Shown piece by piece: positions 15,670-23,274 of a DNA stretch of 64,000 nt. The position numbers and the translations under genes are program-made. Under the pieces are notes generated by a model. That model searched no databases. It worked only from the letters and a program-made list of their open reading frames with translations, and was not told the DNA's origin. The DNA is from an uncultured Treponema sp. GTDB lineage: Bacteria > Spirochaetota > Spirochaetia > Treponematales > Treponemataceae. The stretch lies in NCBI GenBank assembly GCA_910584475.1, contig CAJUBD010000005.1, forward strand, positions 62,001-126,000, in the 5' to 3' direction. The number at the start of each line of letters is the position of its first letter. The first letter of the stretch is position 1.

Positions 15670-16046
15670 GGAGATGGGGGGAGTCGAACCCCCGTCCGAA
15701 TGCGCAAACCAAGCGCGTCTACAGGCTTAGATCATGCGAGGTATTTGTCGGGAAAAGGTGGCAGCATGACAAGCGTCTTTTCCGTATTTTGACTAAAAGT
15801 CCCCGCCGCCAGCCAAAAACGACGGCAGGCTAGCCCTTGTTTGTAACAGAATTCCAAATCGCTAAGAGCGGCGCGATTCAGATTCCGGCTCTTTAAGCCG
15901 CCGCTTACGCAGCGAGAGCTAACTGTTCGTTGTAAGACTCTTCGTCTTCCTTACGTTTGGCAGTTATAGTTTTTGTCAGATTAGGGATCCTTCACTCCCG
16001 CCTGCGGCACAGGATTTCTCGCAACCGTCGAAACCGGTGCACCCCC
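15669..16046 (-). ncRNA. ssrA: Transfer-messenger RNA (tmRNA)
   Basis: A 378-nt RNA that rescues stalled ribosomes. The 5' GGGGGTG pairs (with G-U) with the 3' CATCTCC to form the acceptor stem. The 3' tRNA-like part has a T arm with five G-C pairs around TTCGACT, and the 5' part has the GCACCGGTTTCGACGG signature. CCA is not encoded. The tag reading frame (15961 to 15905) begins GCC AAA and gives AKRKEDEESYNEQLALAA followed by TAA, ending in the ALAA type of protease signal. The tag is 18 residues long and unusually charged at its front. The resume codon was assigned from the TAACTGCCAA context and the stop position, and could be slightly earlier. Confidence 0.95.
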
Positions 16047-16065
16047 TGATGCTCTGGTTACTTAT

Positions 16066-16094
16066 AATATAGCAAAAAGAAAATGATTTGTCAA
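16066..16094 (-). promoter_or_regulatory. tmRNA promoter
   Basis: On the minus strand, TTGACA (16089-16094), a 17-base spacer, then TATATT (16066-16071), about 20 bases before the tmRNA 5' end. This is a near-consensus sigma70 site, as expected for a stable RNA gene. Confidence 0.85.
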
Positions 16095-16136
16095 GTGCGT
16101 TGCCGGGCGAAAGTGCGCCCGGCGGTATTTTTCACT

Positions 16137-16553
16137 TTATTTTGAAATGAATTTTCCGAGCAGCGCGACTATCCAGCCTACGATGACAAGATAGAAGCCC
16201 ACGGCCGCGTTTTTGAGAAGTCCCTTTCCGAGGAGTTTGTATGCTCCGCCGCCAGTAGTAAAGCCAATCACGAGAATTACGCCGCCTACTATGCTCGCAA
16301 TCAGCGCGATGAATTTGAGCGTGTCGGAATCGATGCCCTTTATTGAAATAAAGTTGAAACCGATTCCTGCGACCGCGCCTATGAAAATCAACAAAGCTCC
16401 GATCGTGACGAAAGAACTGTTCTTGAAGTTTATGAATTTAAAGCCGTTGCTTGAAACGCCTAATGCGCTGAACATCGGACAACAAAATCCAACCACTACC
16501 AAAGCCATGCCGACTACATAAATATATTCCATCAGAGAATTTTTCTTTGCCAT
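16137..16553 (-). CDS. Four-helix membrane protein, last gene of the partner-switch operon
   Basis: A 138-residue hydrophobic protein with four predicted transmembrane helices (YIYVVGMALVVVGFCC; VTIGALLIFIGAVAGIG; FIALIASIVGGVILVIGF; FYLVIVGWIVALL). There is no recognised domain. The start MAKKNS was chosen over one five codons upstream. It lies 15 bp after the ATPase gene of the RsbW type on the same strand, so it is probably co-transcribed with the phosphatase/STAS/ATPase set. It might be the membrane sensor or output of that system, but this is only positional inference. Confidence 0.7.
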   Translation of the reverse strand: MAKKNSLMEYIYVVGMALVVVGFCCPMFSALGVSSNGFKFINFKNSSFVTIGALLIFIGAVAGIGFNFISIKGIDSDTLKFIALIASIVGGVILVIGFTTGGGAYKLLGKGLLKNAAVGFYLVIVGWIVALLGKFISK

Positions 16554-16568
16554 TTCAAATGTCCTCAA

Positions 16569-17108
16569 TTAAATTCCGTGGTGCTTTTGCTGGTAACGCT
16601 TTAGCATCGCGACGGCATTTTTCTTGCCGTTATAAACGAATCCGCCATCCCAATATTCAAGCGCGGCAAAAAGCGCGTTTCCGCCGTCCTGCTGGTCGCT
16701 AGTCTGCGTGTGGTACGAGGCGTATTGCGCGAGTTCTTCGAAATTATTTTCTTGCAAAGCCTTCGCGCGGTTCTTGTTGAATTCGTTCCACTTTTCCAAA
16801 TCTTGGAAACCTTCGCCCTCGTCTTGCACGATGATGTGCGCGTGCGTCGGACTGAACGAGTACCACACCGTTACTTTTTTGTTGATGTCGCATTTGTTTC
16901 CGTGTTTCACGGCGTTCTTGATGATTTCAGAAATCTGCTGCTCGAGCAGGTTCGTGTCCTTGATTTCTGCGGGCGCTGCCTGCACGATCAAGAGCGTGAA
17001 GTATCGAATCTGGCGGAAATCCGAAGGAAATTCCTTTTTGAGCATATTGGTTTTGTCAAATAATGGGTCGTTGTCGTCGGAGCGCAACAATTTCAATTCA
17101 TCAGCCAT
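16569..17108 (-). CDS. RsbW-like GHKL ATPase, anti-sigma/partner-switch kinase
   Basis: A 179-residue protein with the Bergerat ATP-binding fold. The N box is EIIKNAVKHGN (about residues 62-72), the G1 box DEGEGF (about 96-101), and GGNALFAA serves as the lid/G2 region. In the family such kinases phosphorylate a STAS-domain antagonist on serine and otherwise bind a sigma factor or other partner. The adjacent STAS gene and SpoIIE phosphatase complete the classical three-part switch. The start MADELK is favoured because GGAG lies upstream; an earlier TTG would place that site inside the gene. The controlled partner is not visible in this window. Confidence 0.82.
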   Translation of the reverse strand: MADELKLLRSDDNDPLFDKTNMLKKEFPSDFRQIRYFTLLIVQAAPAEIKDTNLLEQQISEIIKNAVKHGNKCDINKKVTVWYSFSPTHAHIIVQDEGEGFQDLEKWNEFNKNRAKALQENNFEELAQYASYHTQTSDQQDGGNALFAALEYWDGGFVYNGKKNAVAMLKRYQQKHHGI

Positions 17109-17173
17109 TTTGTTCTCCAAGAAAATTAAGTTTAAAATAATAAGATAGTCTACAAGGCGAAGGCCTTTCTATC

Positions 17174-17512
17174 TTAGTCCTTGACCATCAAAAGCGCTTC
17201 CTCTACGCTGTTCGCCATAGGGAAATAGCCCGTAAGTTTCGTAAGTTCGATGACTTTTTTTACCGAACCATGAACGCTCGCAATGGCCAACTTGAGATTC
17301 ATCTTCTTTACGGTCGAGCAGATGTAAATCAACGCGCCGATTCCCGAAGAGTCGATGTAGTCCACTTGCTCGAGATTGATTACGAAGAATTTGACGCTTT
17401 TTTCAAGCATCTTCATTACCAGCTCTTTGAGTTTGTACGAGTTGTACAAGTCCATTTCGCCGTTTACATCAATGATGTAGATGTCACCATTTTTTCGTAT
17501 TTTCAGTTCCAT
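17174..17512 (-). CDS. STAS-domain anti-sigma factor antagonist
   Basis: A 112-residue single STAS domain, the RsbV/SpoIIAA type. The phosphorylation-site region reads YIDSSGIGALIYI, with the serine pair at about residues 54-55. It would be phosphorylated by the adjacent GHKL kinase and dephosphorylated by the SpoIIE-type phosphatase 17 bp upstream. The unphosphorylated form normally sequesters the kinase and frees its partner. Length and hydrophobic pattern match the family throughout. Confidence 0.88.
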   Translation of the reverse strand: MELKIRKNGDIYIIDVNGEMDLYNSYKLKELVMKMLEKSVKFFVINLEQVDYIDSSGIGALIYICSTVKKMNLKLAIASVHGSVKKVIELTKLTGYFPMANSVEEALLMVKD

Positions 17513-17529
17513 AATTGAGCTCCTACCTC

Positions 17530-19173
17530 CTACTGAATTTTGATTACGAGAAGTGAGTTGTCGTCATGCTGAACCGCACTTCCGCAGAAACTGTTTAGAT
17601 CCTCTTTGACTTTGTTGACAATGTCTTTTCCAGTCAAAGACGCGTTCGCCTTTATAGTTTTTTCCAAACGGGCGGCAGTGTACTGCTTTCCGTCCAGATT
17701 ACGCGCTTCAATAAGACCGTCGGAACAAGTGATTATTATGTCGCCAGTCTCGGGCGAAATTTCCTTGTCCTTGTATACGGTTTCCTTTTCCATGCCCACC
17801 GGCTCGCTGTCATCTGAAATCTTCACGAAAGAAGAGTCCGACGCCTTATATAGATATATCGGATTGGTTCCGCCGGAAGAATAGTGAATTTTTTTGCTTA
17901 TGCTGTCATAGAACAAAAGAGAGACGCTCGCGAAATGGTCGGTGTCTTCCTCGAAGTTTAGTCCGCGGTTGACCCAGTTCAAAATCGTCGCGGGCGTCTG
18001 CGTCGTGTTTATGACAAGGCGCAGCATGGCGCGGATTTGAATCATGATGACCATCGCCGTGAGGTTTTTTCCGGTAACGTCGCCGAGGACAAACGCGATC
18101 CTGTCTTTTCTCGCTACGAGCAAATCGTAATAGTCGCCGCAAATCGATTCTGCCGCCGTAAAGAACGCGCCCGTCGTGATTCCCGGAAGCAACGGCATTT
18201 TCGCGGGGATGAGTGATTTTTGAATTCTAGAGGCGATTTCGCTTTCCTTTTCGGTGTTCGAGCGTTCGATCATGTCGTTGTGCACGATAATCGAATGGAT
18301 GCCCAGCGCCATGATGTCGGCGATTTTCTTTACGGAATTGAATTCCTCTTCCGTGAAAAGGTCGTTGTCGTGGTTTCGGCTGAGCGCGATTTCGCCCAAT
18401 TTCGTGGATTGCGCGATGAGAGGAACGAAAATGTACGAGCCGCACTTGAGGAAGTCCTCGTTCTTGTTCTCGTGAATGCGCTCGTCCTTGTGCGGCTCGG
18501 TGATGAGCTCCGCCTTTGACTCCATCAATATGTGTCCGAAGATGTTTTCGTCGAGCTTGAACTGCGCGTATTTCATGCTCATGTCGATGCGGTTCTGCTT
18601 GTGCGGAATGTTTTCGGGCAATGCGTACGGCGGAACGAAAACGCCCTCCAAATGCTTGACCGAAACAAGGTCTTCAAAGTCGTCGAGCATGAGTATCATG
18701 GAACCGTCGGCGCGCGCGAGTTCTATGGCCTGCTTGCAGTAGTAGTCCAAAATCTGATCCATTCCGCCCGGAACGGAAATCGCGCTTATGGCGTGAGAGA
18801 GCAAGTCTTTTTGGATGTCCATTATGGAGCGATCCTCGTCATCATAGACTACGTTTATGCGCTTGCCGCCTTTGATCAGGATTTTCTTTCCGTCGTCTTT
18901 TTCCTCGGATTTCGCCAACGCCTTCACCACCGCGTAGGGCAGAATCAAGAGCGCGGCCAAAAAAATCATCAATGCGAAATACATCAGGTTTTGGTGCATG
19001 GCGGTGTAGACCGCGCCGACCAAAACGCATGCCAATGCCAAAAAGAAAACGAAACTTATTTTGGCAGTCTTTCTGATCGCCGTTATGAAAAGAAAGACGA
19101 TTATCGCCGCAATGAGGATTGCGGAAGCGAACAGAGGAACAAGCACGAATGAATCAGGTCCTTGCAAAATCAC
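17530..19173 (-). CDS. RsbU/SpoIIE-type PP2C phosphatase with membrane and GAF regions
   Basis: A 547-residue protein. Residues 10-85 hold two or three transmembrane helices (VLVPLFASAILIAAIIVFLFI; FFLALACVLVGAV; FALMIFLAALLIL). About 125-310 form a GAF-like sensory region (ADGSMILMLDDFEDLVSV...FVPLIAQSTKLGEIALSR). About 325-547 are a SpoIIE PP2C phosphatase with metal-binding GDYYD, GDVTGKN and CSDGLIEARN. It should dephosphorylate the neighbouring STAS protein in response to a signal sensed at the membrane or by the GAF domain. The start is GTG; a TTG two codons later has better spacing from GGAG. Confidence 0.88.
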   Translation of the reverse strand: MILQGPDSFVLVPLFASAILIAAIIVFLFITAIRKTAKISFVFFLALACVLVGAVYTAMHQNLMYFALMIFLAALLILPYAVVKALAKSEEKDDGKKILIKGGKRINVVYDDEDRSIMDIQKDLLSHAISAISVPGGMDQILDYYCKQAIELARADGSMILMLDDFEDLVSVKHLEGVFVPPYALPENIPHKQNRIDMSMKYAQFKLDENIFGHILMESKAELITEPHKDERIHENKNEDFLKCGSYIFVPLIAQSTKLGEIALSRNHDNDLFTEEEFNSVKKIADIMALGIHSIIVHNDMIERSNTEKESEIASRIQKSLIPAKMPLLPGITTGAFFTAAESICGDYYDLLVARKDRIAFVLGDVTGKNLTAMVIMIQIRAMLRLVINTTQTPATILNWVNRGLNFEEDTDHFASVSLLFYDSISKKIHYSSGGTNPIYLYKASDSSFVKISDDSEPVGMEKETVYKDKEISPETGDIIITCSDGLIEARNLDGKQYTAARLEKTIKANASLTGKDIVNKVKEDLNSFCGSAVQHDDNSLLVIKIQ

Positions 19174-19247
19174 TTCTCCAAAAATATAGTGTCTTGACCC
19201 TAAAAAACATTAGAGTCCTTAAATTATAACACACCAAAAAAATTTCG

Positions 19248-20189
19248 TCAAGTTTTATTTTTCCTAATAATCGTTTTTCTTTGCCATGGCGACTTGAGCC
19301 TGTTTTTGAGTCTCTCGATTTTCGCGAAAAGCGAATCGCCTGTTTCTCCGAAATTTCCGGCGACGCTGTCCAACGGCGTGTCTTCTCCGTATTTTGCCTT
19401 GAAGTCTTCCCAATATTTCAAAAGCCATACATACAGGTCGGATACCGTCCTGTGGCGGAATGCTTTCATCAGCCTGTGCCTGTAGATTGTGTCGACTACA
19501 GGCATATACACAGTATTATACCACGACATTATGGAATCTGTCAAAGAAATTTCTTCGATATTGTTCAAATTTTTATAATATTTGTGCGTGAGAATGTGAT
19601 TGTAAATCACGTCGTATTGCCCCGCCGTGGTGAAGTCAAGCGACCAGTCGTCGGTAATGTCGCCGAATGCGGTTTCGGAGTAAAAAACGCGTTTTTCATA
19701 TTGTATGATTTGCTTGAGCAGATATTTCATAGTGTAGCCGGGCTTGAGGCGGATTTCCGTGCGCAATGAGATTACTTCCGCGTCTATGAATTCGATTCCG
19801 CGCGCGCGCGCCACCGAGACTCGATGGTTTCCGTCGCGGACGAAGTAAAGCCCTCCGATTTCATAGAGACTTATCGGCGGAAGGATTATGTTCTGCAAGT
19901 GTGCTCTGTCGATGCTTTCCCAGCGGTTCTTCAGGTGCGACCTTTTCGGGAAAAACATGTTGTCGAAGTCGTTGTAGCGGCCTTCGCTTCCGACGATGCT
20001 GGCGACCGGAACTGTTTTCATTCCTACGTAAGTTTCGTTGTCGGGATGAAGCAGTTCTTTCAAATCATAGAATGAAATCAACTTCGCCTCGTCGGGCTTG
20101 AGGAAGTGCTGGATTTCATTGACGATCGCCTTTGTCTTGGCCCTGTTAAAATCGTCGCTTGTCTGCGCGGCAAAATTCATCGTGCTCAT
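19248..20189 (-). CDS. ParB-like domain protein
   Basis: A 313-residue soluble protein. Residues 30-135 contain a ParB/sulfiredoxin-like fold, with the hallmark VRDGNHRVSVARARGIEFIDAEVI (GxxR-type motif) following VPVASIVGSEGRYNDF. The C-terminal half is helical and not recognised. This fold includes DNA-partition CTPases, nucleases and kinases, and the activity here cannot be assigned. The ATG overlaps the stop of the phosphoesterase gene (ATGA), and translation upstream of 20189 would be out of frame with that gene. It is the third gene of a TPR - phosphoesterase - ParB-like operon. Confidence 0.72.
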   Translation of the reverse strand: MSTMNFAAQTSDDFNRAKTKAIVNEIQHFLKPDEAKLISFYDLKELLHPDNETYVGMKTVPVASIVGSEGRYNDFDNMFFPKRSHLKNRWESIDRAHLQNIILPPISLYEIGGLYFVRDGNHRVSVARARGIEFIDAEVISLRTEIRLKPGYTMKYLLKQIIQYEKRVFYSETAFGDITDDWSLDFTTAGQYDVIYNHILTHKYYKNLNNIEEISLTDSIMSWYNTVYMPVVDTIYRHRLMKAFRHRTVSDLYVWLLKYWEDFKAKYGEDTPLDSVAGNFGETGDSLFAKIERLKNRLKSPWQRKTIIRKNKT

Positions 20190-20890
20190 ATTTCTATCAC
20201 ATGGTGGCTGTAGGCATTTACGACTGTCGTGCCGCCGTATACGCCAACGCGCTCCTCGTTTTGATCGTAAAGATGGATGTGCCCGTGAACCATAAATGCG
20301 GGCCGATATTTTTTGATGAAATTCGCAAAGCATACGAATCCGCGATGGCACGGATCGTCTTTGTCGTGGATGTGGCGCGGCGCGGCGTGTGTCAAGAAAA
20401 TGTCGAGGAATGTTCCGTAGCGCAATTTGTTCCAAAAAAGTTTTGGCGCGAAAAACAAAAGTTTCATAGACATTTCGAATTCCGAATATTGGCAAAGTCC
20501 GTGGTTGTAGTCCATGCAGCCTGAGACGCCGGCGAGCAAAAGCGGTCGCATCTTCTTCGTGCGCTTGTCCATGACCAAAAGATTTTTGTCGGCGAAGCAT
20601 TTGAAGCCCGCGTAGACGGCTCCGTGCCCGCGATTTGCCAAAGCGGGAATCGAATTGGAATAGCTTATCGCGGAAGATGCCGAATCCTTATGGTAATACT
20701 TGTATTCTTTTAGGTTGTGGTTTCCGAACACGAAATATGTGGGCTTGTTCAGCGTGGAGACGATGAAATCGATATAGTCCATCGGAAGGTCGCCCGCGCA
20801 CAGAACGACATCTATGTCGCCGAAGACTTGCTTGACAGAGGAATTGTATATGAGCGGGTCGATTTCGTCCGAAACGCAAAGAATTTTCAT
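20186..20890 (-). CDS. Calcineurin-like metallophosphoesterase
   Basis: A 234-residue metallophosphoesterase. Metal-binding motifs run in order: SDEIDP (in place of D-x-H), GDLPMDY (GDxxD), FGNHN (GNHE), LTHAAP and HGHIH. The first motif lacks the usual histidine, a variant seen in some subfamilies. Substrate is unknown; such enzymes cleave nucleotides, cyclic nucleotides, phosphoproteins or lipids. The start MKILCVSD is used, 25 bp after the upstream TPR gene. It is coupled to the ParB-like gene. Confidence 0.82.
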   Translation of the reverse strand: MKILCVSDEIDPLIYNSSVKQVFGDIDVVLCAGDLPMDYIDFIVSTLNKPTYFVFGNHNLKEYKYYHKDSASSAISYSNSIPALANRGHGAVYAGFKCFADKNLLVMDKRTKKMRPLLLAGVSGCMDYNHGLCQYSEFEMSMKLLFFAPKLFWNKLRYGTFLDIFLTHAAPRHIHDKDDPCHRGFVCFANFIKKYRPAFMVHGHIHLYDQNEERVGVYGGTTVVNAYSHHVIEI

Positions 20891-20915
20891 CTCACGGATT
20901 TCCTTGTCCAATATT

Positions 20916-22280
20916 TCAGCTGCTTTTGTCGAGGATTTTTTCCAATTCCGTCTTTCCGTAAAGTTCTATAGGACGGTTTTCCGCCAATTTTTGCGCCGAA
21001 TTTGTAAAGCCGGAACTCGAGAAAATATAGCCTTTCGTGCAGCCCTTGGATTTGTATTCTTCCATCATTTTGAGCACCACGCCGTCTTCTAGCGGCTCGG
21101 CGTTGCGGTAGAATGACATCAGGAACGACTGTTTTCTCACGCTGCGCCAGTCTGAGTTCGCGCCTTCCGTGGCGACTATTTGGCATCCCCATTTTTTCGA
21201 TTCGACTTGCTGCGCATGGCATGTCATTCCTTTTTCGCAGGCGTTCTTGCAGATTTCAATGAATTCTGCCTCCGCGCTCGTGAGATATTCTTTCAGGGAG
21301 TCGTTCGCCTGCAAGTCCCTGTATTCGGCGAGCTTTTGCCCGACATCGCGGAAATTCTTTTGACGCGCAGAAATCGCCTCCCACTGCTCGATGGCTTTTT
21401 CGATTTTGTGCGTCTTTTCAAAGCATGCGGCGAGAAAATAGCGCGCGTAGAGAGTTTCGTTCGTGGTGCCGTCCTTTGAGGCGCTGATGGCGCGTTCATA
21501 GCAGTTCATCGCGTTGTCGATGCTGTTGCCCATCATGTAGCAACTGCCCATTTCAATCAAAGCTTTTTGCCTGTATTCAGCGTCGCGCTGCGCCCTTTCA
21601 AACGCCTTTATCGCGCCCGGCAAATCCTTGCTGTCTTTTAGGATTTTTCCCAAATAATAGTATGTGGAATAATTGTCGGGGCTGAGCTTTATGGCGGTGT
21701 CTATCTCGCGCTTGGCTTCGTTTATCTGCTTGGCGCGGTAGAGCAAAAGTCCCGTGGCTGCGTGCGCCTTTACGTTTTTTTTGTCGAATTTCAAAGTCTT
21801 GTCGTAAAATCCCAAAGCCTCGTTGTAACGACCGTTCGAGTCGTAGATCTGCGCCGCCTGGAAATAGTTGTCCGCTACGGTAGGCTCGAGTTTCGTCAAA
21901 AGCAGGTATTGCTTCAACGCCTCTTCCGGCTGGTTGAATTTTTTGTAGAGGGCCGCTATGGATTTCCTGAACTGGGTTTCCGGAAGGCGGTTGTCGAAAA
22001 GTCCGTTTTCGTCGACATATTTCATTTCCATGAGGGCAAGCTCGTTTTTTCCGTCCGCCAAATATGATCTGCCCAGATAATAGTGCGCCAAATAGTCTTT
22101 CGGATCTTTTTGTACCAAAGATTTCGACAGTTTTATTGCCGCAGGAATTTTGCCTTGCTTCAGGAGCCTTGCGACTCCTTCGATTTTTTTCGGCGCCGTC
22201 ATGTTTTTTACCGCAAAGACGAATAGGAGCGCCACTATTGCCGCCAAGAAAATCATGGCTACGATTTGAACGATGCTCAT
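20916..22280 (-). CDS. Membrane-anchored TPR protein with Mrr-like C-terminal domain
   Basis: A 454-residue protein. It has one N-terminal transmembrane helix (VAMIFLAAIVALLFVFAV), then six or more TPR repeats (about 35-330; for example YYYLGKILKDSKDLPGAIKAFERA), then a C-terminal domain from about 355. That domain resembles the Mrr/restriction-endonuclease fold (WGCQIVATEG, YIFSSSGFTNSAQKLAENRPIELYGKTELEKIL). The GFT and IELYGKTELEKIL end is typical of Mrr domains. The catalytic D...ExK is not evident, so it may be a non-cleaving nucleic-acid-binding version. It is the first gene of the operon with phosphoesterase and ParB-like genes. Confidence 0.75.
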   Translation of the reverse strand: MSIVQIVAMIFLAAIVALLFVFAVKNMTAPKKIEGVARLLKQGKIPAAIKLSKSLVQKDPKDYLAHYYLGRSYLADGKNELALMEMKYVDENGLFDNRLPETQFRKSIAALYKKFNQPEEALKQYLLLTKLEPTVADNYFQAAQIYDSNGRYNEALGFYDKTLKFDKKNVKAHAATGLLLYRAKQINEAKREIDTAIKLSPDNYSTYYYLGKILKDSKDLPGAIKAFERAQRDAEYRQKALIEMGSCYMMGNSIDNAMNCYERAISASKDGTTNETLYARYFLAACFEKTHKIEKAIEQWEAISARQKNFRDVGQKLAEYRDLQANDSLKEYLTSAEAEFIEICKNACEKGMTCHAQQVESKKWGCQIVATEGANSDWRSVRKQSFLMSFYRNAEPLEDGVVLKMMEEYKSKGCTKGYIFSSSGFTNSAQKLAENRPIELYGKTELEKILDKSS

Positions 22281-22371
22281 CTGTATTTCTCCGGGAAAAT
22301 TATAGAAAACGAAAATTTGTCGTTTTTTTAAGTTTCCTCATATTGAAAAATTTGTTTATATGTGAGATATT

Positions 22372-23256
22372 ATGACATATATGACAAGAAAGTACAAGAG
22401 TTTTTCGGCTATAATTTTCTCACTTTTTTTCGCGGCGGCGCTTTCAAGCGCGCAACAGCGCGAAGGCGTAAGGCTGTATGAGCAGGGAATGGCGGCGGAG
22501 TCGATCGCGTTCTTGGAAGCCGACATAGAATCTGGAAACGCCCTTCCCGTGGAATACAATTATTTGGGGTTGGCCTACTATCAGATTGGAAATTTCGCGA
22601 AATCCGTGGAGGCGTTCAGAAAGGGGGTGGCGATTCCCGGCACGAACAAAAAGCGCATTTATTTCAACATGGGAAATTCGTACTTTTTGATGGGCGATTT
22701 TGAAAACGCTCTCAATTCGTATTCCATGGCTTCCGTAGCCGACCCGAATTACGGAGAGCCCGTTTTGAACAAGGCGAACGCCGAATTGAAGCTTGACCGG
22801 CTGAAAGACGCGCAGGATGACTACAGGCGTTATCTCGCGCTCTGTCCTGACACTCCGCAGCGTCCCGAAATAGAAAAAATTCTCGCGCTCATAGACGAGG
22901 AAATGGTTTCGAGGGCAGAAAGCGAGCGTGTCGCGCAGGAGGAGGCTGAAAGGCTGAGACAAGAAGAGGAGCGCATCACCGCCGAAAAAGCGGAGCAGGA
23001 ACGAATCGCGGCGGAAAAGAAAGCCGAAGACGAGAAGATCGCCGCCGAAAGGAAAGCGGAAGAGGAAAGGATCGCCGCAGAGAAAAAGGCCGAAGAGGAA
23101 CGGCTCGCCGCTGCAAAAAGGGCGGAAGAAGAAGAGCGCCGCAGGAAGATGCTTGAAGAAGTGGCGGAATCCTTGAGACGGAGTTCTGAGACGACTAACA
23201 TTTCCGCCGATGCGGAAAGTGCTATTGAATATGAGTATGAGTCCGATATTGAATGA
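22372..23256 (+). CDS. Secreted TPR protein with coiled-coil tail
   Basis: A 294-residue protein with a signal peptide (IIFSLFFAAALSSAQ), three or four TPR units (about residues 30-165; YNYLGLAYYQIGNFAKSVEAFRKG, YFNMGNSYFLMGDFENALNSY) and a long charged coiled coil of EERIAAEKKAE-type heptads (180-270). The end is acidic. It is probably periplasmic and binds partners through the TPR groove. It lies 18 bp before a large TPR gene on the same strand and is likely co-transcribed. The ATG has no strong ribosome-binding site; a second ATG three codons later is possible. Confidence 0.75.
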   Translation: MTYMTRKYKSFSAIIFSLFFAAALSSAQQREGVRLYEQGMAAESIAFLEADIESGNALPVEYNYLGLAYYQIGNFAKSVEAFRKGVAIPGTNKKRIYFNMGNSYFLMGDFENALNSYSMASVADPNYGEPVLNKANAELKLDRLKDAQDDYRRYLALCPDTPQRPEIEKILALIDEEMVSRAESERVAQEEAERLRQEEERITAEKAEQERIAAEKKAEDEKIAAERKAEEERIAAEKKAEEERLAAAKRAEEEERRRKMLEEVAESLRRSSETTNISADAESAIEYEYESDIE

Positions 23257-23274
23257 TAGAGGGATTTTAGATTT

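Noticed and set aside
19248..20600. Longer version of the ParB-like protein with a 137-residue N-terminal extension
   Set aside because: The extension lies antiparallel to nothing but overlaps the phosphoesterase gene in another frame and is Arg-rich nonsense; the ATGA junction at 20186-20189 gives the natural start.
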